From positions 1-64,000 of the forward strand of contig CASEIN010000065.1 in NCBI GenBank assembly GCA_949287985.1: a stretch of DNA of 64,000 nt, written 5' to 3'. Positions 16,781 to 26,350 of this stretch are shown in pieces. A model generated the notes under the pieces. It was not told the origin of the DNA and ran no database searches. It saw nothing but the letters and a program-made list of their open reading frames with translations. Source of the stretch: Mucispirillum schaedleri. GTDB taxonomy: Bacteria; Chrysiogenota; Deferribacteres; Deferribacterales; Mucispirillaceae. Positions within the stretch are counted from its first letter, which is position 1, and each line of letters begins with the position of its first letter. The position numbers and the translations under genes are program-made.

Positions 16781-18589
16781 TTATTTATCTTCTCCTATTT
16801 TAAGAACTGCTAAAAAGGCTTCCTGTGGCAGCTCCACAGAACCTATTTGCTTCATACGTTTTTTACCTTCTTTTTGTTTTTCAAGCAGTTTTCTTTTACG
16901 GCTTATATCACCACCATAGCATTTTGCAATAACGTCTTTTCTAAATGCTTTTACTGTACTTCTTGCAATAACTTTATTACCAATAGCAGCTTGAATAGCA
17001 ACTTCAAACATCTGCCTTGGGATTACTTCTTTCATTTTTTCAACTAATTCTCTACCTTTATATTCTGCTTGGTCTCTATGCACTATAATAGATAAAGCGT
17101 CCACTGGCTCTTTATTTATTAAAATATCTAGTTTTACAAGTTTACTTTCCCTGTATTCTGCAAATTCATAATCAAATGATGCATAGCCTCTGGAGCATGA
17201 TTTTAATTTATCATAGAAATCCATAACAACTTCCATTAAAGGCAGCATATATTCTAATATAACACGAGATTGTGATAAAAATTTCATATTAGTCTGCCAG
17301 CCTCTTCTCTGCTGTAAAAGTTGTATAACAGGCCCTACATATTCTGAAGGCAGAATCAATGTGGCAGCAATAAATGGTTCTTCTATTTTTGTATAATTAT
17401 TAGGGTCTGGCAAATCAGCAGGGTTATCCACTTCAATACAGGTGCCGTCAGTTTTATATATTTTATAAATAACAGTAGGGGCAGTAGATATTAAGTTTAA
17501 ATTAAACTCTCTTTCTAATCGTTCTTGGACGATTTCCATATGTAAAAGCCCTAAAAAGCCACACCTAAAGCCAAAACCTAAAGCCACAGAGCTTTCTGGC
17601 TCAAAAGTAATGGCACTGTCATTTAATATAAGTTTTTCAATAGCATCTCTCAAGTCTTGATACTGGTTTGGGTCAATTGGATAAAGCCCGCAAAATACAA
17701 CAGGTTTAACGTTTTTAAAGCCCGGGAATGGGTCTTTTGTAGGGTTTTTTGAGTGCGTTACTGTATCACCGATTTTTACTTCATGCACATCTTTAATACT
17801 TGCTGAAATAAAGCCAACTTCCCCTGGTCCTAAGCTTTCCATTTGAGTTGCCTGTGGTAGAAATTTACCTATTTCTATAATCTCATATTCTTTACCTGTA
17901 GCCATAAACTGAACTTTATCGCCTTTTTTTATAACACCGTCCATTACTCTAATTAAAACAATTATACCCCTGTATGCATCATACCACGAATCAAATATCA
18001 TAGCTTTAAGGCTTTTATTTTCATCACCCTGTGGGGCAGGTACTTTTTTTACGATTGCTTCTAATATTTCTTTTGTGCCGATATTTTCTTTAGCACTGGC
18101 AGGTATAGCTTCGCTTGCATCAATACCAATAGAATCTTCAATTTCTGCCTTTACTCTTTCCACATCAGCAGAAGGCAGGTCAATTTTATTAATAACAGGA
18201 ATAAGCTCTAAGTTTTGGTCAACAGCCATAAAAGTATTTGCAATAGTTTGAGCTTCAACCCCTTGGGAAGCATCAACCACAACAAGCGCTCCTTCGCAGG
18301 CTGCTAAGCTTCTGGAAACTTCATATGTGAAATCCACATGTCCCGGAGTATCAATTAAGTTTATAATATAGTCGTTGCCGTCATCTGCTGTGTAATTTAA
18401 GCATACAGTCTGAGCTTTAATGGTAATACCACGTTCCCGTTCTATATCCATAGAATCAAGTACTTGTGCTTTCATTTTTCTTTTATCTATTGCACCAGTA
18501 TATTCTATTAACCTGTCAGCTATGGTAGATTTACCATGGTCAATATGGGCAATAATACTAAAATTACGAATAAACTTAGTTGACATCAC
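16781..18589 (-). CDS. lepA: Elongation factor 4 (LepA)
   Basis: A 602-residue translational GTPase that acts on stalled or stressed ribosomes. The G domain shows AHIDHGKST, the GITIKAQT switch I, DTPGHVDF and NKIDLP; domains II, III and V and the lysine-rich C-terminal domain ([15 protein letters not shown]) follow. Two ATGs are adjacent at the start. The operon is lepA-lepB. Its upstream region carries the first of the two 25-bp direct repeats that bracket the restriction-modification genes. Confidence 0.97.
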   Translation of the reverse strand: MMSTKFIRNFSIIAHIDHGKSTIADRLIEYTGAIDKRKMKAQVLDSMDIERERGITIKAQTVCLNYTADDGNDYIINLIDTPGHVDFTYEVSRSLAACEGALVVVDASQGVEAQTIANTFMAVDQNLELIPVINKIDLPSADVERVKAEIEDSIGIDASEAIPASAKENIGTKEILEAIVKKVPAPQGDENKSLKAMIFDSWYDAYRGIIVLIRVMDGVIKKGDKVQFMATGKEYEIIEIGKFLPQATQMESLGPGEVGFISASIKDVHEVKIGDTVTHSKNPTKDPFPGFKNVKPVVFCGLYPIDPNQYQDLRDAIEKLILNDSAITFEPESSVALGFGFRCGFLGLLHMEIVQERLEREFNLNLISTAPTVIYKIYKTDGTCIEVDNPADLPDPNNYTKIEEPFIAATLILPSEYVGPVIQLLQQRRGWQTNMKFLSQSRVILEYMLPLMEVVMDFYDKLKSCSRGYASFDYEFAEYRESKLVKLDILINKEPVDALSIIVHRDQAEYKGRELVEKMKEVIPRQMFEVAIQAAIGNKVIARSTVKAFRKDVIAKCYGGDISRKRKLLEKQKEGKKRMKQIGSVELPQEAFLAVLKIGEDK

Positions 18590-18633
18590 TTATCCTTAAA
18601 TAAAATTATTTACTTTTTTTATCAGAAAATATG

Positions 18634-18658
18634 TATTTTAGCAATAAAAACATAGGTT
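18634..18658. repeat. 25-bp direct repeat, copy 1 (lepA side)
   Basis: Begins TATTTTAGCAATAAAAACAT and ends AGGTT. It is identical to 20474-20498; the two copies flank the R-M gene pair, 1,840 bases apart. Confidence 0.85.
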
Positions 18659-18690
18659 AATTACTACAATTTGACAAAAATATAAAAATT

Positions 18691-19533
18691 CTATTTTATA
18701 ATTTTTTGAAGAATATTATTTTTTAAATCATTTATATTATAAATATGCTGCATACTGTTAAATGTTTCTTTTAAATTATTTTTTGCACTTTTCCAGCCTG
18801 CACCATCTGTTATCCAAATAAATGTAAAATTTTTAATATTTTTTATTTCAGAAGCAATTTCTTTGTAACTTCTTGCTGTTTCATTAAGTTTAGAGCCACC
18901 ACTATTATAAAAATTTACTTCTAATGCATAAATCTTATTATTATTTAAAATTATAAAATCAAGTCTTTTTTCAGCATTAGTTATTATTTGAGATAAATCT
19001 ATATTAAAATTATTATTAATATAAGTTGTATTTACTTGAGTATAATATCTATAATTTGCCTTTTTTATATAACTTTCAACAAGGTTTTCCATTACTTTAC
19101 CAGTTCTATTTTTTCTAGTATTTGAATCTAAGCCAACTTCTACACCTGTAATATAATCTAATAAAGAATTAATTTTAGCCTTTGATAATAATTTAAAAAG
19201 ACCTGTTTTTTTCATAAATTTACTATAATTATCTATATTATTTTTATCATAAGCTTGAAAATTCAGTTTATTTTCTCCTTTATTGTCGTTAATTATTAGT
19301 TCAGTTTGCCTAATTGCAAGTAATATAGGAATACATTTTAACGTTTCAGGATATTTATACAGAATGTTTTTAAAATCATCTTCTATATTTTTACTACCTA
19401 TTAGAGAATTAAGAATATTTAATTCAATTTTAATTTCATCTATATTAGAATATACTTTATCGAAATCAGTAAAAAAATCATATGTATAAATACTTTTAGT
19501 AAATGTATTAAACCATTTATCAAATTCTCTCAT
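18691..19533 (-). CDS. Type II restriction endonuclease, DpnII/MboI family
   Basis: A 280-residue endonuclease of the DpnII family, which cuts unmethylated GATC. The conserved GLDSNTRKNRTGKVMENL block (134-151) and the catalytic core are present: Asp192 in RLDFII, Glu205 in ALEVNFY, and SGGSKLNETARSY (211-223). Length equals that of DpnII/MboI. It lies 8 bases downstream of the cognate methyltransferase in the same orientation, so methylase is translated first. Both genes lie inside a pair of 25-bp direct repeats. Its own sequence contains no GATC. Specificity is inferred from family only. Confidence 0.9.
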   Translation of the reverse strand: MREFDKWFNTFTKSIYTYDFFTDFDKVYSNIDEIKIELNILNSLIGSKNIEDDFKNILYKYPETLKCIPILLAIRQTELIINDNKGENKLNFQAYDKNNIDNYSKFMKKTGLFKLLSKAKINSLLDYITGVEVGLDSNTRKNRTGKVMENLVESYIKKANYRYYTQVNTTYINNNFNIDLSQIITNAEKRLDFIILNNNKIYALEVNFYNSGGSKLNETARSYKEIASEIKNIKNFTFIWITDGAGWKSAKNNLKETFNSMQHIYNINDLKNNILQKIIK

Positions 19534-19541
19534 ATAAACTC

Positions 19542-20426
19542 CTAGTAATTACTGATTAGTAACTCATTAATTTTTCCTCTTTTTAGTGGGTTGCTATTGA
19601 TAGCTCTTGTGGCTTCTATTCGTGTTATCTTTTTAGTGCTATACAGCTTATCAAAAAACATATCATTTTCTGAAGTATTTTTAGGGTCTGAGTTACTCGA
19701 AAGAACATAAGCACCTTTTTTATCTATATCATTAATAAAAGATGAAAGGCGTATTTGCTCTTTATCATCAAATATATATGTAGAGTAATTTGTAAATGAT
19801 GAAGTTTTTGTTAATGGTCTATATGGTGGGTCAATATAGATAAAGGTATTATTGTCTATATAATTGTTGGTAGTAGAAAAATCACCACACAATATTTCAG
19901 CCTTTTGTAGAATTTGTGATATATTTAATAAATTTTCTTTATCATAAATTGCAGGGTCTTTATATTTACCTGCTGGCACATTAAATTGATTATTCCTATT
20001 CACTCTATATAGACCATTAAAACAAGTTTTATTTAAAAAAATAAATAGTGCTGCTTTTTCAATATTAATACAACTGTTTAATAGGATATTGTTATATTTA
20101 TTCCTTATATTATAATAAAATAAATCTCTTTCTTCTATTGATAATTTTTTATAGTAGGAAGTAATCTTTGAAAGATATTCTAAAAGACTATGTATATCTT
20201 GTTGTATTGCTTTGTATGTATTTATTAATTCTTTATTTATATCATTAATAATATATTTATCTAATTTATAACTGGATATTATATCAAAAAAAACAGCACC
20301 ACCACCAATAAAAGGCTCTATATATTTATTTATTTGATTACCTAATCCTTGTGGATACAGTGGTCTAATTTTATTAAGAAGTTGCCCCTTGCCACCTGCC
20401 CATTTTAAAAATGGTTTTATAAGCAT
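19542..20426 (-). CDS. dam: DNA adenine methyltransferase (Dam/M.DpnII type)
   Basis: A 294-residue alpha-class N6-adenine methyltransferase. It opens with PFLKWAGGKGQLL, has the AdoMet motif EPFIGGGAVFF (about 37-47) and the catalytic DPPY (199-202), and ends with the GRINELL-like KRGKINELLISN. This is the double-strand-specific M.MboI/M.DpnII/Dam type. A second single-strand methylase (DpnA-like) is absent. As the partner of the endonuclease it protects GATC sites. The gene starts about 48 bases from copy 2 of the flanking direct repeat. Confidence 0.92.
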   Translation of the reverse strand: MLIKPFLKWAGGKGQLLNKIRPLYPQGLGNQINKYIEPFIGGGAVFFDIISSYKLDKYIINDINKELINTYKAIQQDIHSLLEYLSKITSYYKKLSIEERDLFYYNIRNKYNNILLNSCINIEKAALFIFLNKTCFNGLYRVNRNNQFNVPAGKYKDPAIYDKENLLNISQILQKAEILCGDFSTTNNYIDNNTFIYIDPPYRPLTKTSSFTNYSTYIFDDKEQIRLSSFINDIDKKGAYVLSSNSDPKNTSENDMFFDKLYSTKKITRIEATRAINSNPLKRGKINELLISNY

Positions 20427-20473
20427 CTTGCCCCCATATTCTTATTACATAGTTTATGTTACTTGATATATTA

Positions 20474-20498
20474 TATTTTAGCAATAAAAACATAGGTT
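20474..20498. repeat. 25-bp direct repeat, copy 2 (ybgF side)
   Basis: Perfect copy of 18634-18658. The sequences outside the repeats differ from each other, as expected if the module was inserted and duplicated a target. Confidence 0.85.
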
Positions 20499-20563
20499 TA
20501 TATAAAATTATATACATTTTTTATTGTAAAAAATATATTAAATAATATTTAGCAGCAATAAAA

Positions 20564-20589
20564 AAGCCTCTAAATTATATTAGAGGCTT
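20564..20589 (-). terminator. Intrinsic terminator after ybgF
   Basis: AAGCCTCTAA / TTAGAGGCTT, 10 bp with a 6-base loop, followed on the minus strand by TTTTATT. Confidence 0.8.
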
Positions 20590-20599
20590 TGTGTATTAA

Positions 20600-21421
20600 T
20601 TATGCACCTAAAGTTTGAAGTTTTTGCCTTGCCAGTGTGGCAGGTTTTGATTTAGGATATTTTTTAAGTAAATCTTGGAAAGTTGCAATTGCATCCTGCT
20701 TTTTACCTTGTTTTTCCTGTACATAGCCGATTTTAAGCATTGCATCAGGAATTTTATTTGATTTTGGAAATTTACTTAAAACATCTTGAAAAGATTTCAT
20801 AGCATTTTTCATATCATTAACAGAGTAGTAAGTTTCACCTATCCAGTATTGAGCATTACCTGCTAACTGGTCATTAGGGTATTTTTTAATAAATTCTTGG
20901 AATTTACCTCTAGCATCTGTATATTTTCTCTGCCTGTTAAGTTCAATAGCATAAGAATAAAGACTGTTTTTTGCAGCACCAGAATCTTCAATAACTACAA
21001 TTTGTGGTGATGAAGATTTATCTTTTGCTTTTGATGGATCTTCATCTAAAACAATAATGTTGTTAAGTGGAGCAGAGCTGCCTTTTGAAGTAGTAGTGGA
21101 ACTAACATTTTTGCTGCTTAAATCCTGAGCAGAAGCAGTAGCACCTTTATTACCCTTTAATACTAATATCTCATTATTTAAATATGCAATTTCAGAACGA
21201 AGCTCTGCAATAGCATCTGCATTTGTAGAAACATCGTTTTGAAGGTTGCCACTGGCAGACTGAACATCTTCCATATTCATTTGAGTATCAGTTAAAGATT
21301 TTTGAATAACAACAAGTTCCTCATTAATGTTTGTAAGACTTTTTTTAACAGCATCATTACCACCTGTTGCACATGATATTGCAAATAAACCAACAAATGT
21401 AGATAATAATATCTTTTTCAT
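20600..21421 (-). CDS. ybgF: Tol-Pal-associated protein YbgF/CpoB-like lipoprotein
   Basis: A 273-residue envelope protein. The signal ends in AISC, so Cys17 is probably lipidated, unlike E. coli YbgF which is soluble. Residues 25-90 form a coiled coil (the trimerisation helix), a Ser/Thr/Lys-rich linker follows, and the last 120 residues hold three TPR units (YWIGETYYSVNDMKNAMKSF, AMLKIGYVQEKQGKKQDAI). The family coordinates peptidoglycan synthesis with outer-membrane constriction through TolA and PBP1B. No tol or pal genes are adjacent. It lies 14 bases after cheV. Confidence 0.85.
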   Translation of the reverse strand: MKKILLSTFVGLFAISCATGGNDAVKKSLTNINEELVVIQKSLTDTQMNMEDVQSASGNLQNDVSTNADAIAELRSEIAYLNNEILVLKGNKGATASAQDLSSKNVSSTTTSKGSSAPLNNIIVLDEDPSKAKDKSSSPQIVVIEDSGAAKNSLYSYAIELNRQRKYTDARGKFQEFIKKYPNDQLAGNAQYWIGETYYSVNDMKNAMKSFQDVLSKFPKSNKIPDAMLKIGYVQEKQGKKQDAIATFQDLLKKYPKSKPATLARQKLQTLGA

Positions 21422-21435
21422 TAAATACCTCGCTA

Positions 21436-22374
21436 CTAAGATATAGGTTGTTTATGTATTATAGTGCCTTTTTTATCAAGGACAAAATCATCAACAGCTT
21501 GTATTAAATCACTTAAATCAGGCTTACCAATAAAACGAGAAGCTCCAATATGTAAAAGTTTTCTTTCGTTTTCAATACTAACCATAGATGAGAAAACTAA
21601 TATAGGTACATCGTCAAAAATATTTTTTTCTCTAGTTTTACGGACAACGTAGTCACCACTACCACCCGGCATTTCAAGGTCTGTAATAATAAGGTTAGGT
21701 TTTTCAACTCGTAATCTTGTTAATAATTCTATACCGTTTTCAAAAGCAGTAGTAGAATAGCCTGCTCTATCAAAACTGTTTTTAAGAAGTTTTCTAATAG
21801 TTGGAGAGTCCTCTGCTAAGAATACTTTTTTACCATATCTTTCAGGAGCTCTATTCATATCTATTTCAGTAGTTTCCCTAACCATTGTAATAGGGTTGAT
21901 TTCTGCAACTATTTTTTCAAAGTCAAGCATTTGAATAAGGCGGCCGTCAATTGTAACAACACCTAAAACAGAATCAACTATTTTTAAATCACTAATAGCA
22001 GAATAATCTTTGATATCACTCCAAGTAATACGGTGAATACGAACAACTTCATCAACTAAAAAGCCATTGTATGCACCATTAAAGTATGTAACAATAACTT
22101 TAGATTTACTAAAATCAGGATCCTGCTGCCTAACGCCTATCCACTGGCCAAGGTTAATAATAGGAATAAGGTTTTGGCGGATATTTGCAGTGCCTAAAAT
22201 AGCTGGGTGAGCATCTGGCACCTGAATGGTGGTTTCAGGAAACACAATAACTTCACGTACTTTTGCAACGTTTATGCAAAAATGGTACGGAACATCACCA
22301 TTATTAATAATAAATTCAACAATTTCAAATTCATTAGTACCTGTTTCTAATAATATACCGTGATTAAGAGCCAT
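21436..22374 (-). CDS. cheV: CheV-type chemotaxis coupling protein (CheW-REC)
   Basis: A 312-residue fusion of a CheW domain (about 15-165; ILGTANIRQNLIPIINL) and a response-regulator receiver domain (about 180-305) with the acid pair in FLAEDS, phospho-acceptor Asp232 in IITDLEMP and Lys in FIGKPD. It couples chemoreceptors to CheA and adapts by phosphorylation. The ATG at 22374 is preceded by GGAG; an in-frame GTG at 22386 lies inside that ribosome site and is rejected. No other che genes lie in this window. Probably co-transcribed with ybgF. Confidence 0.92.
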   Translation of the reverse strand: MALNHGILLETGTNEFEIVEFIINNGDVPYHFCINVAKVREVIVFPETTIQVPDAHPAILGTANIRQNLIPIINLGQWIGVRQQDPDFSKSKVIVTYFNGAYNGFLVDEVVRIHRITWSDIKDYSAISDLKIVDSVLGVVTIDGRLIQMLDFEKIVAEINPITMVRETTEIDMNRAPERYGKKVFLAEDSPTIRKLLKNSFDRAGYSTTAFENGIELLTRLRVEKPNLIITDLEMPGGSGDYVVRKTREKNIFDDVPILVFSSMVSIENERKLLHIGASRFIGKPDLSDLIQAVDDFVLDKKGTIIHKQPIS

Positions 22375-22580
22375 ATCATTCTCCACTTTTAAATACTATT
22401 GATACTATCATATGTTTAAATCTTTTGCAATAAGTAAAATAAAAATATTATCAGGAAATAATAAAAATAATGAAATATTTTTGTAGAAATATAATTTCGT
22501 TTGTAATATATAATAAAAAAATATTATTTTTTATAAAGTTTTTCTTGTAATATTATTGAAAATATGTAGTATTATTATGT

Positions 22581-25223
22581 ATGATGAGAAAATTATGTTT
22601 ATTTGTAATTATCCTTGCCTTTAGTTTTAGCTCAATATATGCTCAAGAGCTTTTTCTTAGAAAGGATAAATATTTTACTGAAGTATACTTAAAGCTTGAC
22701 CCTAAAAATATCAAATCTATTAATAAAGGTGATAGTAAAGTTGTAATTACTTTTAACAATAGAATAAAAAAGGGTTTTCAGCAAAATATAAATGATGATT
22801 TTATATCCAATATCCAAGGCAGTGGCAATAATTTTACTATTAATGTAAAACAGGGTAATGAATTTTCCATTGTGCAGGATACAAACGGTGTAAAAGTTGT
22901 TGCTACAAAAGGCAAAGCAAATGACAATACACTTTCAAGTTATAATGTAGCAAAACCACTGCTTGATACAAAAACCAAAGATTTAGAAGATAAAAATCTG
23001 CAGGATATGTTAGATGCTGCAGACAGGTATATTGCAGCAAAACAATTTCCACAGGGAGCTCAGCTGCTTTCTCAAATACTTGCTTCTACACAAAACCAGT
23101 TCTACAGGCAGGAGGCTATGTATAAGTTAGGGCAGACATATATGCTTATGGGTCAGTATGATGCACTATACTATACTAATACATATGAAATATTTGATGA
23201 ATTTGCAAATCAGTACCCAGATAACTTTAGGGCAACTGATGCACTTTTAAAATCAGCTGAGGCAAAAGAGCTTGCCAATCAGCAGTTTGAAGCTATTAAA
23301 ACATACCAAAAAATATATAATATTGTGCCAGATTTAGAAACAAAACGCCATGCCTTGAAAAAAATGGCTTCTCTTTATAAAAAAGTAGGTCAGGTTGATA
23401 AAGCAATTGCTACATACCTTTCCTACCTGCGTAATTTTAAAACAGACCAGGATTTTATAAATGGTGAAGTTGGGCAAATGTATTACGATATGAATGAGGA
23501 AAACTTAGCTTTTGAATATTTTTCCACATTAAATATTGATGAGCTTATGAATGACCCAGATGTCACCCTGCCACGGTTAACTGCTGTTGCAGATACATTA
23601 TTTAAAAAGAACAGGTTTGACCAAGCTTTAAAATTATATACTCATATATATGAAAAATACCCTGATGAGCCTGTTGCAAATACGGCTATATTTAGGACAG
23701 CATCTATTTTAAATAAATCTGGCAGAAATGCAGATGCAGACCAGCTTTTATTACGTTTAAAACAAATGTATCCTGACAGGGAAAGTGGACAGCGTGCAAC
23801 AATTGAATATGCACAAAAATATTTAAATACAAAGCCATATGATTACTGGAATAAATTCTTTGCAGACCTGCTTACAAGGCCTGATTCTTACGGGCTGCAT
23901 GAAGAAGCAAAATATATGCTTATTAAAACATTATATAAAGAAAACAAAATGGCAGAAGCTGTAGAAATGATTACAAATTTCTTAGGGCTTTACCCACAAA
24001 GTAAGTATTTTGCAGAGCTTAACACTATTCGTGAAGACTATATGTTTTCTCAGGTGCAGGACGTTTATAATAAAAAAGATTACGTTACAGCAGAGCCATT
24101 AATAAACAGGTTTAACCAGGAATATCCAGAAAGCAAATACAGGCAAAGAACTGATATTATGCTTAATGAAATAAAATATGGTAAAATCGATGCTGTATAT
24201 AAAAATAATGATTATAAGGGTGTAATATCTTTTGTAAATGCACATCTTGCTACAAAAGAACCGGAAAAATTTGGTGACAGGTCAAGGTGGCAAAACTTAC
24301 TTGATAATGCCACTTATAAAGATTTAAATGTAACATACGGTTCTAAAAACTATCCTGCAGCAAGGGCTGGAGCAAAAGAGTATCTGCAAAAATTTCCAAC
24401 AGGTGCTTACAGGTCGCAGGCTGGAGCGATACTTGAAAACTCTATGCTTAAGCCAATGGAAGAAAGATATAGAGCATTAGATTACCCTTCTGTTGTGCAG
24501 CTTTATGATGCTAACAGCGACTGGATAAATGCATGGAGCAATAAAGCTTTTAAAGATAAAGTGAAAACTATGGTTGCCATGAGTGTATACAGGCTTGGTT
24601 CTCCAAGTAAGGCACGGACTTTTTATGCTGAGATTACTCCAAACCCTAAAAATATGGATTATGCAATATTAGGATATTTATTAGGTGATAAAAATTTAAA
24701 AGTAGATGTAAATACTTTTGATGCAGATACATTTAAGTATATTATAGGTGAATTGGAGCAGCTTGATGTGGATATGGCTGTATCACTGCTTGATAAATAT
24801 ACGAAAGATATGAAATATGCTACAAGTTTAAAATATGCTCTTGCTAAAAATATTCCAAGCGATGCTAAAAGGCAGCAGATACTTATGAGTATATATGATA
24901 CTATTAAGACAAACTCTGCAGCACGTTTTGATGGCAGCAATAATGTTTATATGGATATAGGGCTTATTTTTTACAGGAAAAATGATTTTAAAAATGCAGT
25001 TCTTCCATTAAAACAGTTTGTAGATAATTATAAAGAAAAAGATGATAGAAGGGCAGAAGCTTTATATTATCTTGGAAAATCATTTATAAACCTTGGTGAT
25101 GTTCAGCGTGGTTACAATTATTATAATGATATTGTATCCAATATTCCAGATTCTATTTATGCAGGTATAGCAAAAGGGGAGATGGAAGAAGATAACTGGC
25201 GTAAAAACTTAAATAATTATTAA
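22581..25223 (+). CDS. Secreted/periplasmic TPR-repeat protein
   Basis: An 880-residue protein with a cleavable-looking signal peptide (about 1-21, ending SIYAQ). Residues 22-110 form a separate beta-rich N-terminal domain (FTEVYLKLDPKN, KVVITFNN) resembling an AMIN-like fold. The rest is tetratricopeptide repeats: AMYKLGQTYMLMGQYDALYY, IATYLSYLRNFK, IYEKYPDEPVANTAIFRTAS and, at the end, AEALYYLGKSFINLGDVQRG. The layout suggests an envelope scaffold. A TTG-started histidine kinase follows after 14 bases, so it may be co-transcribed with a signalling pair. I do not recognise a named family. Confidence 0.82.
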   Translation: MMRKLCLFVIILAFSFSSIYAQELFLRKDKYFTEVYLKLDPKNIKSINKGDSKVVITFNNRIKKGFQQNINDDFISNIQGSGNNFTINVKQGNEFSIVQDTNGVKVVATKGKANDNTLSSYNVAKPLLDTKTKDLEDKNLQDMLDAADRYIAAKQFPQGAQLLSQILASTQNQFYRQEAMYKLGQTYMLMGQYDALYYTNTYEIFDEFANQYPDNFRATDALLKSAEAKELANQQFEAIKTYQKIYNIVPDLETKRHALKKMASLYKKVGQVDKAIATYLSYLRNFKTDQDFINGEVGQMYYDMNEENLAFEYFSTLNIDELMNDPDVTLPRLTAVADTLFKKNRFDQALKLYTHIYEKYPDEPVANTAIFRTASILNKSGRNADADQLLLRLKQMYPDRESGQRATIEYAQKYLNTKPYDYWNKFFADLLTRPDSYGLHEEAKYMLIKTLYKENKMAEAVEMITNFLGLYPQSKYFAELNTIREDYMFSQVQDVYNKKDYVTAEPLINRFNQEYPESKYRQRTDIMLNEIKYGKIDAVYKNNDYKGVISFVNAHLATKEPEKFGDRSRWQNLLDNATYKDLNVTYGSKNYPAARAGAKEYLQKFPTGAYRSQAGAILENSMLKPMEERYRALDYPSVVQLYDANSDWINAWSNKAFKDKVKTMVAMSVYRLGSPSKARTFYAEITPNPKNMDYAILGYLLGDKNLKVDVNTFDADTFKYIIGELEQLDVDMAVSLLDKYTKDMKYATSLKYALAKNIPSDAKRQQILMSIYDTIKTNSAARFDGSNNVYMDIGLIFYRKNDFKNAVLPLKQFVDNYKEKDDRRAEALYYLGKSFINLGDVQRGYNYYNDIVSNIPDSIYAGIAKGEMEEDNWRKNLNNY

Positions 25224-25237
25224 TATGTGGTGCAAAT

Positions 25238-26350
25238 TTGTCTGATTTTTCAAATATTAATGTAGATTTATTAAAAGAAGTTGTTGAAGCTGTTAATAAA
25301 ACAACAGAGAGTTTAAAAGAGTCATACTCTTTACTGCAAAAAAAATTAGAACATACACAAGGTCTTTTAGATTCTGTATTAGATAATACAAATTCTGCAA
25401 TTATTGCCCAAGATGATAAAAACGGTGTTTTTTTAAAAAACAGGCGTGCTAAAGAATTAATTGATGAGCTGGGCAGTGAAAAAGTTTTTCACATATTAAG
25501 TTTATTTTCCACTACTGGTGTTCATGATTACGATGATGAAGGTAGAAGGTATTTCAGGCTTAGTGTTAGTGCTTTAAGTTATGAAGATTCTGAAGGTTTT
25601 GTATATGTTATGGACGATATTACAAGGCTTAAGAAGTTTGAACAGGAAAAACAGAGAAATGAAAGGCTTAGGATAATGGGTGAGATGGCTGCAAATATTG
25701 CCCATGAAGTTAGAAATCCACTAGGTTCTATTGAGCTTTACGCTTCCCTTTTAGCAAGAGATTTAGAAAGTGAGCCTGATAAAAAAAGACTGACTACTTC
25801 CATAATAAAAGGTGTTAGAACTATTAATGCTGTTATTAGTAATACCCTGTTATTTGCAAAAGAAATAAAAATAAACCCATCAGAGCATGTGCTGGCAGAT
25901 ATTGTTGATGAAGTTGTGCTTTACCTGCAGCACATTATTAGGGATAAAAAAGTAAAAGTTATAAATAAGCTTGATGAAGAGCATATCATATACTGTGATG
26001 AAGATATGTATAAACAGGTTATAATGAACTTAATAGGCAATGCTGTAGATGCTGTGGGAGTTGGTGGAGAGATTACTGCCACATCAGAAATGACGGATAA
26101 GTATACAGTCCTTCATATTAGAGATAACGGTCATGGAATAGATGAGGATATGTTATCACGTCTATTTATGCCATTTCAAACCACAAAAGCAAAAGGAACA
26201 GGGCTTGGGCTTTCCATATCTTATAAGATTATAAAAGCCCATGGTGGAGATATTACAGCAGAAAGCAACGGAGAAAACTACACTATGTTTACTGTTAGTG
26301 TGCCTACAAAATCATATGCATTATCTTTGGAGGAAGAAAATGGTGAATAA
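25238..26350 (+). CDS. PAS-domain sensor histidine kinase (FlrB/NtrB-like)
   Basis: A 370-residue soluble kinase with no membrane segments: a coiled-coil start, a PAS-like domain (about 40-130), HisKA with phospho-acceptor His156 in IAHEVRNPLG, and HATPase with N-box NLIGNAVDAV, DNGHGID and GTGLGLSI. The start codon is TTG (25238); no upstream in-frame alternative exists. It overlaps the NtrC-type regulator gene by 11 bases. Cytoplasmic PAS kinases paired with sigma-54 regulators often control flagellar genes (FlrB/FlrC, FleS/FleR), which is plausible with cheV nearby but not proven. Confidence 0.9.
   Translation: MSDFSNINVDLLKEVVEAVNKTTESLKESYSLLQKKLEHTQGLLDSVLDNTNSAIIAQDDKNGVFLKNRRAKELIDELGSEKVFHILSLFSTTGVHDYDDEGRRYFRLSVSALSYEDSEGFVYVMDDITRLKKFEQEKQRNERLRIMGEMAANIAHEVRNPLGSIELYASLLARDLESEPDKKRLTTSIIKGVRTINAVISNTLLFAKEIKINPSEHVLADIVDEVVLYLQHIIRDKKVKVINKLDEEHIIYCDEDMYKQVIMNLIGNAVDAVGVGGEITATSEMTDKYTVLHIRDNGHGIDEDMLSRLFMPFQTTKAKGTGLGLSISYKIIKAHGGDITAESNGENYTMFTVSVPTKSYALSLEEENGE

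Noticed and set aside
25201-25240. ATG at 25225 as the start of the histidine kinase
   Set aside because: That frame stops after a few codons; only the TTG at 25238 leads into the kinase.
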